Origin: Gammaproteobacteria bacterium
Lineage (GTDB): Bacteria; Pseudomonadota; Gammaproteobacteria; Pseudomonadales; Cellvibrionaceae
Reading direction: 5' to 3'
Length of the DNA stretch: 64,000 bases
NCBI GenBank assembly: GCA_021151835.1
Contig: JAGKWO010000019.1
Span: forward strand, 30,200-94,199
Below, one piece after another: positions 50,644 through 59,106 of the stretch; the first letter of the stretch is position 1, and every line of letters begins with the position of its first letter. The position numbers and the translations under genes were made by a program. The notes below the pieces were generated by a model, which was given only the letters and a program-made list of their open reading frames with translations, made no database searches and had not been told where the DNA came from.

Positions 50644-52002
50644 CTATTTTGTTAACACCAGGGATGCAAAATAACCATTGATGGCCGCAGCATTTGGCCC
50701 ATTGGAGAGTTTAAACAGAATTTTATTGCGGCCGGCGTTGAGATGAATCCTGATTTTATCTTCGCTCAAATTCCATTGTGAAAGGTATTGCTGGCGACGA
50801 ACGTAAATTTCATCAAAAAACCATTGTTTTGAATACCCGCCAACCCAGACCAGGTTATCGTTCAACCAGATTTTAATATCATCATCAGCGCCAACCCATA
50901 ACCACACATCGGTGGCTTTATCGATTTTGATTTCGGTATAGCCATAGTAAACCGCATCCTCTGCCGGGTCAGGCGGGATCAATGGATAACGGTTGGTGTT
51001 GAAATATTGCCAGGTTAACACCCGATCATCTTTGCCAAAATATTCCGCATCAAGGTCTACCAGTTGCTCTGGTGGATAGGATGGGTTATCAAATAATTTC
51101 TCGCCTGCAAACCCGGCGAAAGGCCCAATCAAATACCAGCTATTGAGATAAATGCGCTCTGCATATTCGCCGCCAGCGCCAATAACGCGGCCCGCCTTTT
51201 TATGGGCAGTACCTTCGGCAGCAGGAATAAAATCAATATTAACGAAACTGGATTTTGGCATTTCGTAGCTGGATTTACTCAAAAATAAGTTAATTGCCTC
51301 CAATGCCTGGCCTGTATCAGTACCGCCATCCGTTTGTAGACCATTTCCACTTCGGCCAACACCATCCCTATCACCCCTATTAAAATTCATTTTATCCAGT
51401 TGTTTTTGGCGTTGACTTAAAATGGCATGGGCTTCCTGCTCAAGCTTTTGGATTGATTTTGCTGCTTCTTCAGGTGACGAGTTGCTTTTATCTTTCTGTT
51501 GCTCTCTGGCAGCCTGCTTTCGGGTTTCCTTTTTCAAATTTTCTTTCTGTACGCGCTCAAGCGCTTCCTCTTTAGATATGTTCAATATTCTGGAAAGTTC
51601 TTCACTCCTCGCAATATCAACAATTTTTTTTATTTCCTCCATGGATTTTTGCGCTTCAGCAAGCAATGCTTCCGGTGTTTTTATTGTAGAATTTTTTTGA
51701 TGTTGCTTTTCAGTATTTGCTTTGGGGATAGCGGGTTTAACACTTTTTTCCATAAGTGATTTTATTTTATCAATATTGTCAGCTCGCTGGGTTATCTCCA
51801 CTTGCTTTGCTTTTTGCATTGATGAGCTGACTTTTTCCTTTTGTTGTTCATATTGTTTATGCTGGCGGATTTTTAAGGTTTCCGCGTTGTGATCGGCAAT
51901 AGCAACAATAATGATAACGTGAATAATCAACGACAAAAACAACCATGGATAACGACGAATGAACGCTACCAGGCCAGTTTCATGTTGGATGTACGCAGGC
52001 AT
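50644..52002 (-). CDS. Inner-membrane coiled-coil protein with C-terminal jelly-roll-like domain (TonB-replacement)
   Basis: About 452 residues. One N-terminal membrane helix (FLSLIIHVIIIVAIA), then ~200 residues of charged coiled coil (IKSLMEKSVKPAIPKANTEK ... EQEAHAILSQRQKQLDKMNF), a Gly-rich hinge, and a C-terminal ~190-residue beta-sandwich (SWYLIGPFAGF, DVWLWVGADDDIKIWLNDNL, IRIHLNAGRNKILFKLSNG) of the PA14/carbohydrate-binding type. The first two thirds match a TonB/TolA layout, but the TonB C-terminal fold is absent. It follows ExbD by two bases, so all three proteins should assemble together. Role in outer-membrane or cell-wall interaction is inferred. Confidence 0.7.
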   Translation of the reverse strand: MPAYIQHETGLVAFIRRYPWLFLSLIIHVIIIVAIADHNAETLKIRQHKQYEQQKEKVSSSMQKAKQVEITQRADNIDKIKSLMEKSVKPAIPKANTEKQHQKNSTIKTPEALLAEAQKSMEEIKKIVDIARSEELSRILNISKEEALERVQKENLKKETRKQAAREQQKDKSNSSPEEAAKSIQKLEQEAHAILSQRQKQLDKMNFNRGDRDGVGRSGNGLQTDGGTDTGQALEAINLFLSKSSYEMPKSSFVNIDFIPAAEGTAHKKAGRVIGAGGEYAERIYLNSWYLIGPFAGFAGEKLFDNPSYPPEQLVDLDAEYFGKDDRVLTWQYFNTNRYPLIPPDPAEDAVYYGYTEIKIDKATDVWLWVGADDDIKIWLNDNLVWVGGYSKQWFFDEIYVRRQQYLSQWNLSEDKIRIHLNAGRNKILFKLSNGPNAAAINGYFASLVLTK

Positions 52003-52004
52003 TA

Positions 52005-52427
52005 TTAATTCCGTGTGCGCATAGCGATATTGGTAAATCCTTCCATCTCGCACAGATCAAGGACATGAACAATATTGTTGTAGCGAGTATTTCTATCACC
52101 TTCAACCCGCACCAGACGTTTGTTATCTTTTTCTGCTTCACGTTTTAGCGCATCGTGTAATTGTTGGGTCGTTTTTTGAACCCCGCCAAAATAAAAATTT
52201 CCCTCTTTATCAATGCCGATAACCAGCGGCGGCTCAATTGCATCACTGCGTTCCAGACTTGCTGCAGCGGCGGGCAATGAAATAGGTAGTTCTTTAATTT
52301 TTTTCTGTTCGTCAGCTTTCTTGAATGAGGTGGCGACCATAAAAAACATGAGCAGGAAGAAAATACAATCAATTAATGCAATCAACCCTATTTCAGGCTG
52401 CTCATCATCACCGAGATTAATGCGCAT
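52005..52427 (-). CDS. ExbD/TolR-family protein
   Basis: About 140 residues. One N-terminal helix (EIGLIALIDCIFFLLMFFMV) carrying the proton-relay Asp in LIALIDCI, and a periplasmic domain ending in the ExbD/TolR fold (PPLVIGIDKEGNFYFGGVQK, VRVEGDRNTRYNNIVHVLDL). It pairs with the MotA/TolQ/ExbB protein encoded just upstream to form a proton-driven motor. Overlaps the ExbB gene by 11 bp and is followed by the coiled-coil protein after two bases. AAGGTGG precedes the ATG. Confidence 0.85.
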   Translation of the reverse strand: MRINLGDDEQPEIGLIALIDCIFFLLMFFMVATSFKKADEQKKIKELPISLPAAAASLERSDAIEPPLVIGIDKEGNFYFGGVQKTTQQLHDALKREAEKDNKRLVRVEGDRNTRYNNIVHVLDLCEMEGFTNIAMRTRN

Positions 52428-53163
52428 GCTCAACCACCTTTAAATGTGGTGCGGTTGTAACAACCGGCATAAACCACTCATTAAGTAATTGATTAATTTG
52501 TTTTTCAAGATTTAACCCTAAAAACGCAGCACGATTTTTAAAGAAATGATGCATCCCCAATGCCGGTAACGCGACACTCAAGCCAGCCGCCGTATTGATC
52601 AATGCCATTGAAATGCCTCCCGCCAGTAATGCCGGATTTTCCATTCCATCAGCAAAGGCAATCGCTTCAAATGCATCAATCATTTCAAGCACGGTCCCCA
52701 GCAAGCCCACAATGGGCGCGACCGTTGCCACTATCGCCAGGGCGTAAGCTTTTTGTTGGTGGTAGCGCAGCTCCAGGGAGGCAATATCACTGACGCCATT
52801 GTTCACGGTGGCAAAACTTTGCTCCCGATGGAGCACCATAAAATCAATCGCGCGCGCCAAGGTACTATTTTCTTTTGCCAGCAGCGTATGGATTTCAGCG
52901 TACTCTCCCGCACGCCATAAATGGCGCACACGCTCGGCCAAGCCTGGCGGTGCGATAAATTTTTCACGGAACCGAACCAATCGTTCGATAGACACCGATA
53001 GAGCGAGAATGGATAACGCAAGAATAACCGGAACAGCAATACCGCCGCCGAACAGCATTTGGGACAAGCCAATATCACGCGCGCAGACCGTTTGGCTTGC
53101 GAATAAAAAAACGCAGAAAACTACAATGGATGGTGAGTGAATATTTCTTGAAATGGAATGCAT
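52417..53163 (-). CDS. ExbB/TolQ/MotA-family proton channel protein
   Basis: 248 residues. A signal-like N terminus, then three membrane helices (VPVILALSILALSVSIERLV, LAIVATVAPIVGLLGTVLEM, ISMALINTAAGLSVALPALG). The LGTV and the polar T/A residues in the last two helices are conserved in ExbB-type motors. It starts the three-gene operon exbB-exbD-coiled-coil. Such a motor energises TonB-like force transduction to the outer membrane. No tonB or receptor gene is nearby. Confidence 0.85.
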   Translation of the reverse strand: MHSISRNIHSPSIVVFCVFLFASQTVCARDIGLSQMLFGGGIAVPVILALSILALSVSIERLVRFREKFIAPPGLAERVRHLWRAGEYAEIHTLLAKENSTLARAIDFMVLHREQSFATVNNGVSDIASLELRYHQQKAYALAIVATVAPIVGLLGTVLEMIDAFEAIAFADGMENPALLAGGISMALINTAAGLSVALPALGMHHFFKNRAAFLGLNLEKQINQLLNEWFMPVVTTAPHLKVVEHAH

Positions 53164-53515
53164 CCCTTGTTAACCCCCTTGCCTGTTATTAATGATAGTG
53201 GCGGCTCTTTCGTTATTTTTTATTATGGCTAGTTTGTTAGGAAGGACAGATGACTGACAAGAATAAATGTGTAATTTTTTCGTTATATGTTGTTTACAAA
53301 AACTAGCAGGCTCCACAACGCTTACCCGCGTCCCACTGGCTCTCACGTCACTGCAGTGCCTATCTGATGTATATAAGGCGTATATAAAGAGCTAATTAAA
53401 TCCCGGCCTGATCGCCTTGGCTCGCAACTTGCTCTTATTTACTAATGCCACCAGTGAGCGGTAATAAATACGTTTCGAAGCCTGGTGGTAATGAACCGGG
53501 GAGTGCCAACAAACT
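53164..53515. other. Intergenic region between divergent genes
   Basis: About 350 bp holding the promoters of the ExbB operon and the PAP2 gene. Two similar TATATAA stretches (~53370 and ~53382) are visible; no gene or clear operator. Confidence 0.45.
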
Positions 53516-54277
53516 ATGAAAACAACTGCAGATAACAAGGAAATCAATCAACTCTCAACAGACAGTCAAGTGGCCAAAAGCTGGCTGGTCTCAAGCTGGG
53601 ATTGGTTATGGAAAAGGGAGCTGCCGGTACTGCTTGCAATTTTTGCAATCTTTGCATCGCTTTTGATATTTGTACTGCTCACCCAATTGGCATTGCAGGA
53701 TACGCCACACGAATTTGATCGCTATTTATTATTATCCATGCGGAACCCCGCTGACCTGAGTGATCCACTGGGTCCGCGATGGGTGGAAGAAGTCGGGCGC
53801 GATATTACCGCACTGGGTGGCAATGCGGTGCTAATCCTGTTATCGCTCGCCGTGCTGGGGTATTTATTATTGGATAAAAAACAAATCCTTGCCCTGGTTG
53901 TGCTGATAGCGATGCTGGGCTCACTCGCGCTCAGCAGCACTTTAAAAGAAACAATTGATCGCGATCGCCCCGACCTTGTTCCCCACCATACGGTTATCTA
54001 TACCGCCAGTTTTCCCAGCGGCCATTCCATGCTCTCAGCCAGTACCTATTTAACAATGGGAGCGCTACTTGCATCAAATCAACGGCGCAAGCGTATCAAA
54101 ATATTTATTTTACTCTTTTGCACATTTATTACCTTGCTGGTAGGTATTAGCCGCATTTACCTCGGGGTACATTGGCCTACGGATGTATTGGCCGGGTGGA
54201 CTGCAGGCGCGGCCTGGGCATTGGCTTGCTGGTTATTAGCGCGCTGGCTGCAACGCAAACATCCCGGAACAAAGTAA
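53516..54277 (+). CDS. PAP2-family membrane phosphatase
   Basis: 253 residues with about six membrane helices. The three PAP2 motifs are present: KETIDRDRP, PSGHSMLS (His near 168) and SRIYLGVHWPTDVLAGW. The family dephosphorylates lipid phosphates such as undecaprenyl pyrophosphate or phosphatidic acid at the periplasmic side. The N terminus (~35 residues) is polar and extended. It is followed 37 bp later by a lipid kinase gene, so the pair could cycle lipid phosphates. Confidence 0.87.
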   Translation: MKTTADNKEINQLSTDSQVAKSWLVSSWDWLWKRELPVLLAIFAIFASLLIFVLLTQLALQDTPHEFDRYLLLSMRNPADLSDPLGPRWVEEVGRDITALGGNAVLILLSLAVLGYLLLDKKQILALVVLIAMLGSLALSSTLKETIDRDRPDLVPHHTVIYTASFPSGHSMLSASTYLTMGALLASNQRRKRIKIFILLFCTFITLLVGISRIYLGVHWPTDVLAGWTAGAAWALACWLLARWLQRKHPGTK

Positions 54278-54314
54278 TTAAATAGAAATTGATTGCCTTA
54301 CAGGAGCAATAGCG

Positions 54315-55208
54315 GTGACAGTGCCTGCAAAAGCATTATTGTTAATTAATCCCCACAGCCGCAATGGTAGCGACACCGATATCCAGGAGGGTATTGAGTT
54401 ATTACGTAATGCCGGTACCGAGGTTATTGTAAAAAACATTGATGAATCCAACACTGCTGCACAATTGATTGAGGAACTGCATAACGATATCCAACTGGTT
54501 ATTGTGGGCGGCGGGGACGGCACCATTAACTCGGCGTTATCGGCGCTGTATCGCTTTAAACTGCGCCTTGGTATTTTGCCGTTGGGTACAGCAAATGATT
54601 TGGCTCGCTCACTCGGTATCCCTACTGATATTGATGATGCATTCAAAATTATTTATGAAAACAATTATTGCAAAACCAATCTTGGTGTAGTCAATGGGAA
54701 ATATTTTTTTAACGTTGCCCACATCGGCCTGGGCGTCAAAGTGACTGAAGAGTTAACACCTGACCTTAAAAAGCGCTGGGGCGTATTCAGCTACCTCAAG
54801 GCGATTTTTGCGGCGTTCAAAAACCAGAAAAAATTTTATTTGACGATTAAAACCGGCGAGCAACACCATCGCCTGCGATCCATCCAGCTGGCAGTTGGTA
54901 GTGGCCGCTATTACGGCGGTGGAAATATTATTGATGAAGACTCCGAAATTGATGATGGCTTGTTGCGTTTATACAGCCTTTATCCGTTAACTTTCTGGCA
55001 ATTGTTGACCTGCGCTCCGTTATTGCGCTTTGGTAAACATAAGCAAATACGTAAAACGTTTACCCTTTCCGGGAAGGAAATTGAAATTATCACAGCACCA
55101 CCCCTTGAAATCCATGCAGATGGGGAGCACATCAGCCAAACCCCGGCGGTTTTTAAAGTCATTCCCCAAGCGCTGGAAGTTATTTGTGCGGCAGATAACG
55201 ATGCCTGA
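54315..55208 (+). CDS. YegS/DagK-like lipid kinase
   Basis: About 297 residues. Start is GTG 54315 with AGGAG nine bases upstream. ALLLINPHSRNGSDTDIQEG, the kinase glycine loop VIVGGGDGTINSALSAL and LGILPLGTANDLARSLGIP are diagnostic of the diacylglycerol kinase catalytic fold; AVGSGRYYGGGNIIDEDSEI and a C-terminal IHADGEHI complete it. It phosphorylates a lipid such as diacylglycerol or phosphatidylglycerol. Probably cotranscribed with PAP2 and the DUF2383 gene. Confidence 0.88.
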   Translation: MTVPAKALLLINPHSRNGSDTDIQEGIELLRNAGTEVIVKNIDESNTAAQLIEELHNDIQLVIVGGGDGTINSALSALYRFKLRLGILPLGTANDLARSLGIPTDIDDAFKIIYENNYCKTNLGVVNGKYFFNVAHIGLGVKVTEELTPDLKKRWGVFSYLKAIFAAFKNQKKFYLTIKTGEQHHRLRSIQLAVGSGRYYGGGNIIDEDSEIDDGLLRLYSLYPLTFWQLLTCAPLLRFGKHKQIRKTFTLSGKEIEIITAPPLEIHADGEHISQTPAVFKVIPQALEVICAADNDA

Positions 55209-55246
55209 CCATTAATCAGGCGCAACCAACATGAAGGAGTTTACCT

Positions 55247-55699
55247 ATGTTTCGTTTATTATCGGACCTTGAAGTATCGCTGAACGAACTTTTGGTTGCT
55301 TGCCGTGAATCGGTAGATCATTTTCGCGATGCTACCCGGATAATCGCCGCCGAAAGAATGGCGCAAGATTTAAAACAGATTGCCGATACCCGCGAACAGT
55401 TTATTCCCGCATTGGAAAACCAAATCCGCGCACTGGGCGACTTACCTGCTATGCCTGACCCGGATAAGGAAGATAGCGCAATGTTGCTGCATCATATCGG
55501 CGCTGCTGTTTCGGATGATTACACCCATACGTTGCTGCAACAACGCATCGAAGCAGAAAAAAATATCCTGGTGTTAATCGAACAAACAAAAAACAATGAC
55601 GAAGACAATGCGTGCGGAAGTTTATTGGATGATCTGGAAACGCAAGTTAAAAATGCCATTGAAAAGCTTTCCGTGTTAGCCGCCCAATCGCCGCTCTAA
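55247..55699 (+). CDS. DUF2383 (PA2169-type) four-helix protein
   Basis: 150 residues, all helical. VSLNELLVACRESVDHFRDA, MAQDLKQIADTREQFIPALE and NILVLIEQTKNNDEDNACGS fit the DUF2383/PA2169 family, ferritin-like four-helix bundles of unknown function often linked to envelope stress. AAGGAG precedes the ATG. It is the third gene of the lipid run. Confidence 0.75.
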   Translation: MFRLLSDLEVSLNELLVACRESVDHFRDATRIIAAERMAQDLKQIADTREQFIPALENQIRALGDLPAMPDPDKEDSAMLLHHIGAAVSDDYTHTLLQQRIEAEKNILVLIEQTKNNDEDNACGSLLDDLETQVKNAIEKLSVLAAQSPL

Positions 55700-55712
55700 C
55701 CAGCATAGAAAA

Positions 55713-55766
55713 CTTGCATGGCGACTACTGCTTGCACGATTACTACTGCTTGCATAGCTACTACTG
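55713..55766. repeat. 18-bp tandem repeat, three copies
   Basis: CTTGCATGGCGACTACTG, CTTGCACGATTACTACTG and CTTGCATAGCTACTACTG lie head to tail after the DUF2383 gene, in non-coding DNA. Confidence 0.85.
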
Positions 55767-55818
55767 ATTGTTGCTGCACGCGTTAATATTAATTTGAAAA
55801 TAATAAATTACGTCTCGG

Positions 55819-56643
55819 TTACAGCGTTTCGATCCAGGTCCAATGTTTAAATAACCAGCCCACACCAAATGACACACTCCAGTAATCGCCTGTTGCAACT
55901 AAAGGGCTGGAATAGAAAACTGCATCGCGCAAATTGTCATAGCGAAAACTGACACCATACACCAGGTTTCCTTCCCTTGACGCGATACTTAACTCAGTAA
56001 AAGTGCCGCTAAAACCATCGTTCGCTGTGTATTCTGCCCGGGTCGCCGTTACATATTCCGGTGCAACATTATAATAATGTTCGTGGTAATCGTGCGAACC
56101 ATACAGCACGCCGGCATCCAGCGTTAATCGCCATTTGTCGAATACCTTTGGCTGCACCCAGGTCAGCATGGGGTTGGCGGTATAACCGATATACTCAAAA
56201 TCACTACCCACAGCAAATGCAGGCCTGACCGGCAATCGCAAAATCAAACCGCGATTGAAACCGTGGCCGGTTAAATCAATATTGATAGACGGGCCCAACT
56301 GGAATTCGGACTCAAGCTCCGGCATACCTTCGCGCAAGCGATTATCGTCTGCACCATCATTAAGTGCTAAATCCGCACTGACATTAAATTCAATGCGCTC
56401 AGCGAGGGAAAATTCTGCGCGCGTGCCATCGCGATCCGATTTAAAAATCCTGCCACGGTATTCCACTACCGGGATCGGCAATACTTTTACATGGGTTTCA
56501 TCCGAGCCGCGATAATGTGGCAAGTACTGCCCCCCAACACCCAGGCCAAATTGCAATTCGTGCTTGAATTCATCGGCGTATGCTTGAGTGCCAAGGCCAC
56601 AAAAAAATAATATTGCACTGTTGGGTAAAAATTTTTTCCACAT
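55819..56643 (-). CDS. MipA/OmpV-family outer-membrane protein
   Basis: About 274 residues. Signal peptide from ATG 56643 (AILFFCGLGTQAYADE). LQFGLGVGGQYLPHYRGSDE, FKSDRDGTRAEFSLAERIEF, NIDLTGHGFNRGLILRLPVR and a terminal SVSFGVGWLFKHWTWIETL with alternating residues and an aromatic ending are typical of the MipA/OmpV beta-barrel. Such proteins scaffold murein synthesis or act as antigens. An earlier in-frame ATG at 56664 is possible. AGGAA lies 10 bases before the chosen start. Confidence 0.86.
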   Translation of the reverse strand: MWKKFLPNSAILFFCGLGTQAYADEFKHELQFGLGVGGQYLPHYRGSDETHVKVLPIPVVEYRGRIFKSDRDGTRAEFSLAERIEFNVSADLALNDGADDNRLREGMPELESEFQLGPSINIDLTGHGFNRGLILRLPVRPAFAVGSDFEYIGYTANPMLTWVQPKVFDKWRLTLDAGVLYGSHDYHEHYYNVAPEYVTATRAEYTANDGFSGTFTELSIASREGNLVYGVSFRYDNLRDAVFYSSPLVATGDYWSVSFGVGWLFKHWTWIETL

Positions 56644-56954
56644 GTGATTCAGGTTCCTGGTCATAAACACGCTTGTATCCGTAGCTAATCAGCTTTACCA
56701 GTCAGGCTGGTATTGATTGGAGCCGCACAATAATCACAAACGCCTGGAAACTCAATGTGACGAATGTATCGACTAGACCTATGACCACCAAATCCGTGTA
56801 AATACTGTGACTCAATCACTTTTTCTGTAACTAACAGATGGCATCCCCGGTTTTACACCGCGCCCGGCTCATCTTTATTGTTGGATATATCTGCCAGTTC
56901 CATGCTGCTACTGGCTTTAAAAAAATGCAGGAAAGAAAGGATCAAACAGGAAAA

Positions 56955-56980
56955 GCGACCCGAACCAAACTCGGGTCGTT
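56955..56980 (-). terminator. Intrinsic terminator of the DUF4380 gene
   Basis: CGACCCGA / TCGGGTCG stem, then CTTTTCC on the minus strand, 18 bases after the stop. Confidence 0.7.
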
Positions 56981-56997
56981 ACGAAGGGAAATTAAAA

Positions 56998-58026
56998 TCA
57001 ATGCAGTTTTAACTGCTTGAGAAATGCAATGTGCGCAGCACGGGTTGCTGGTCCATCATAGGGTAACAAGGTCCAGGTTTCTGTTGCGCTCATGCTCACC
57101 CCGGGTGGTAGTGTTTTGTAAGGGGCGTGCACTTCCAGCTCCAATAAACCTTCCGCTGGTTCAGCATTTAAAAACTCCTGATAGAGTTCTATTTGCCCTT
57201 GTTCGGGGTGTATTGCGTCTTTCGGTTGCAAATTAAATTGAATAATAAATAACTGACTGGCGCGAAACGCTGCCATCCACCCCTGTGAAGGCTGGATAAA
57301 TATTTTGCCTTTGCGCCCCTGCTTTTGTGCGGAATTGGAATTTTCCAGCGCAAAAATTCCGTCGCTGAAGTTATGCGTTAAACCATCGTAGGTAGCATCG
57401 GAAAAATGTTCGATGCGCGCATCATTTTCATGGGCAACAGGAACATACACATAGGCGCTGTGGGGCACGCGGGTGTTGAACCAGATATCCCAGGCTACGC
57501 TGGTATCGCGAATATTGGTGGCCTCAACATCCAGTTGGATTTGATTTGATTTGCCATTTACCAATGTGTAGGTTTTTTTAATCGCAACGCCGGAAATCGG
57601 ACTATTGGGACTGTGCAATATGACTTGCTGCGCGGTTTTTTCTACGGTTTTATTTTTTGCCAGGATTAAAAATGGATCCGGTGGCCAGATTGCTTTTCGC
57701 GCGCGGCGCTCATCATTGAGCAGTTGCTGGGTCCACCATTGGCTTTGCGGGCCGACCCAGATTTCGTGCCCAAAATAACCAATGTTATTGGCTTCCGGGG
57801 TAACCAGGGGATTGGGCTCTGTAATAACGGCAGCACCGGTTTTTAAAAAGTTGGGTTGCCCGGATAAATGGGCCGACAATAATCGCCCGCCAATATCAGG
57901 CGTTATTTCAACGGCGACAGTTCCATTATCCAAAATGATTCTTTCCACGTCGGCATGCGCCGACAATGCGAGAGGGACAAACATAATGAACAATTTCCTT
58001 AATAAAGAAGCGCGAAATCGGGACAT
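56998..58026 (-). CDS. DUF4380 secreted protein (mutarotase-like fold)
   Basis: 342 residues. Signal peptide to ~residue 25 (IMFVPLALSAHA). The domain starts with VERIILDNGTVAVEITPDIG and GGRLLSAHLSG, the first strands of a galactose-mutarotase-like sandwich typical of DUF4380, and continues with YFGHEIWVGPQSQWW. Such proteins are found in polysaccharide-using bacteria and may bind sugars; no activity is established. It starts at the ATG at 58026 and ends at a terminator. Confidence 0.75.
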   Translation of the reverse strand: MSRFRASLLRKLFIMFVPLALSAHADVERIILDNGTVAVEITPDIGGRLLSAHLSGQPNFLKTGAAVITEPNPLVTPEANNIGYFGHEIWVGPQSQWWTQQLLNDERRARKAIWPPDPFLILAKNKTVEKTAQQVILHSPNSPISGVAIKKTYTLVNGKSNQIQLDVEATNIRDTSVAWDIWFNTRVPHSAYVYVPVAHENDARIEHFSDATYDGLTHNFSDGIFALENSNSAQKQGRKGKIFIQPSQGWMAAFRASQLFIIQFNLQPKDAIHPEQGQIELYQEFLNAEPAEGLLELEVHAPYKTLPPGVSMSATETWTLLPYDGPATRAAHIAFLKQLKLH

Positions 58027-58129
58027 ATTTGCTCTCTCATAGATCTGTTTTTATATATTTATTGCCCACAAAACGGGGCAGCGAATGCTCTCATTGTCAT
58101 TCGCAAAAGTCACTAGCTGAACTTAACAA

Positions 58130-58375
58130 TTACAATAACGGTTTAGTATTCAGGATATGCAATAACTGCTGCAAATGTTGCGCACATTCGTATCCCAGTG
58201 AAGTCGGATAACCACCGTCCACCTGGGTAATCAATTGTTTTTCATACAGGCGCCGGGTGGCAGCAATCAATTCAGGGGCTGCGTCCGAATGAACTTTAAC
58301 GCCGGACTGATGGCTGTCGGCAGCGAACATGCGCAGAATTTGCATTTCCGCAACCAGTTCATTGGTGATTGGCAT
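58130..58375 (-). CDS. TIGR02647-family small protein
   Basis: 81 residues. ELVAEMQILRMFAADSHQSG, VKVHSDAAPELIAATRRLYE and KQLITQVDGGYPTSLGYECA match TIGR02647 (a short helical protein with 'GIKVH' and 'DGGYLT.LG'). Found in many gammaproteobacteria, function unknown, probably winged-helix-like. GAGAGGTAAG precedes the ATG. Confidence 0.8.
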   Translation of the reverse strand: MPITNELVAEMQILRMFAADSHQSGVKVHSDAAPELIAATRRLYEKQLITQVDGGYPTSLGYECAQHLQQLLHILNTKPLL

Positions 58376-58553
58376 AATGACTTACCTCTCTATTTATTAT
58401 TAAAACATCCAGTTAAGAATTACCCATTAACAATTTACCCGTTAATACGTCGCCAATAAACAGATAGCACAGGCCGCCAGTATCGCCAGTGTTTCGGTGG
58501 AAATCAAAACAAAAACTCCCGGTTATGCGCCGGGAGTTTCATCCTTTCACATT

Positions 58554-58735
58554 CAAGGACGCCAGGTATAAGGCGGCGCAACAGTAACATCAGTCGACGA
58601 CGTCACACCGTTCCAGTCATCCGCAACAAAACCGTAAAAGGTGTTTGCTGATTTTCCGCTGCTGACAAACTCCAGATCACCGATCAGGGTTGTGGTGCCG
58701 GAAGCCGATTGGTTATTGCCAAACCAGCCAGGCGC
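58554..58735 (-). pseudogene. C-terminal fragment of a secreted beta-sandwich protein
   Basis: A minus-strand frame without start reads GWFGNNQSASGTTTLIGDLE, FVSSGKSANTFYGFVADDWN and a terminal APPYTWRP. A different frame immediately upstream (VVQLFPENGTTGR) suggests one or more frameshifts. The rest of the gene is absent. The composition (Gly, Thr, Asn, aromatic) is like the tail of an extracellular enzyme or adhesin. Confidence 0.35.
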
Positions 58736-58973
58736 CCTGCACTTCTACCAGTTGTACCATTCTCGGGGAATAACTGCACAACGTTGTAACCCCGGCGTCG
58801 CGGCACCCAATAATATGGCGATGTAAAACGGCGGTTCTGTACAACATTCGCATCAAGCGATTCAAGCTGCGTCAAACGCAAACTTTGTACCTGGTGGTGG
58901 ATATGCAATCACCACCGGCACATTTTATTGAAGGATTAAAATTTGACTGCGCGGAAGAATGGCATTTTTAGCA

Positions 58974-59008
58974 AAAAAAATCCCGCATTTTCATGCGGGA
59001 TTTTTCGA
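58974..59008. terminator. Bidirectional intrinsic terminator
   Basis: AAAAATCCCGCA and TGCGGGATTTTT pair around a short loop, with A/T runs on both sides. Confidence 0.75.
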
Positions 59009-59068
59009 AAACATAACAATTTCACTTATTGTTGTTTTTATAATTTTTATCGTTTGAACCACAGCAAC

Positions 59069-59100
59069 AAAAAACTTCCGGCGCAAGGCCGGAAGGTTTT
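59069..59100 (-). terminator. Intrinsic terminator of the GH10-GH6 gene
   Basis: CCTTCCGGC / GCCGGAAGG stem followed on the minus strand by TTTTTT, immediately after the stop at 59107. Confidence 0.8.
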
Positions 59101-59106
59101 TACTAA

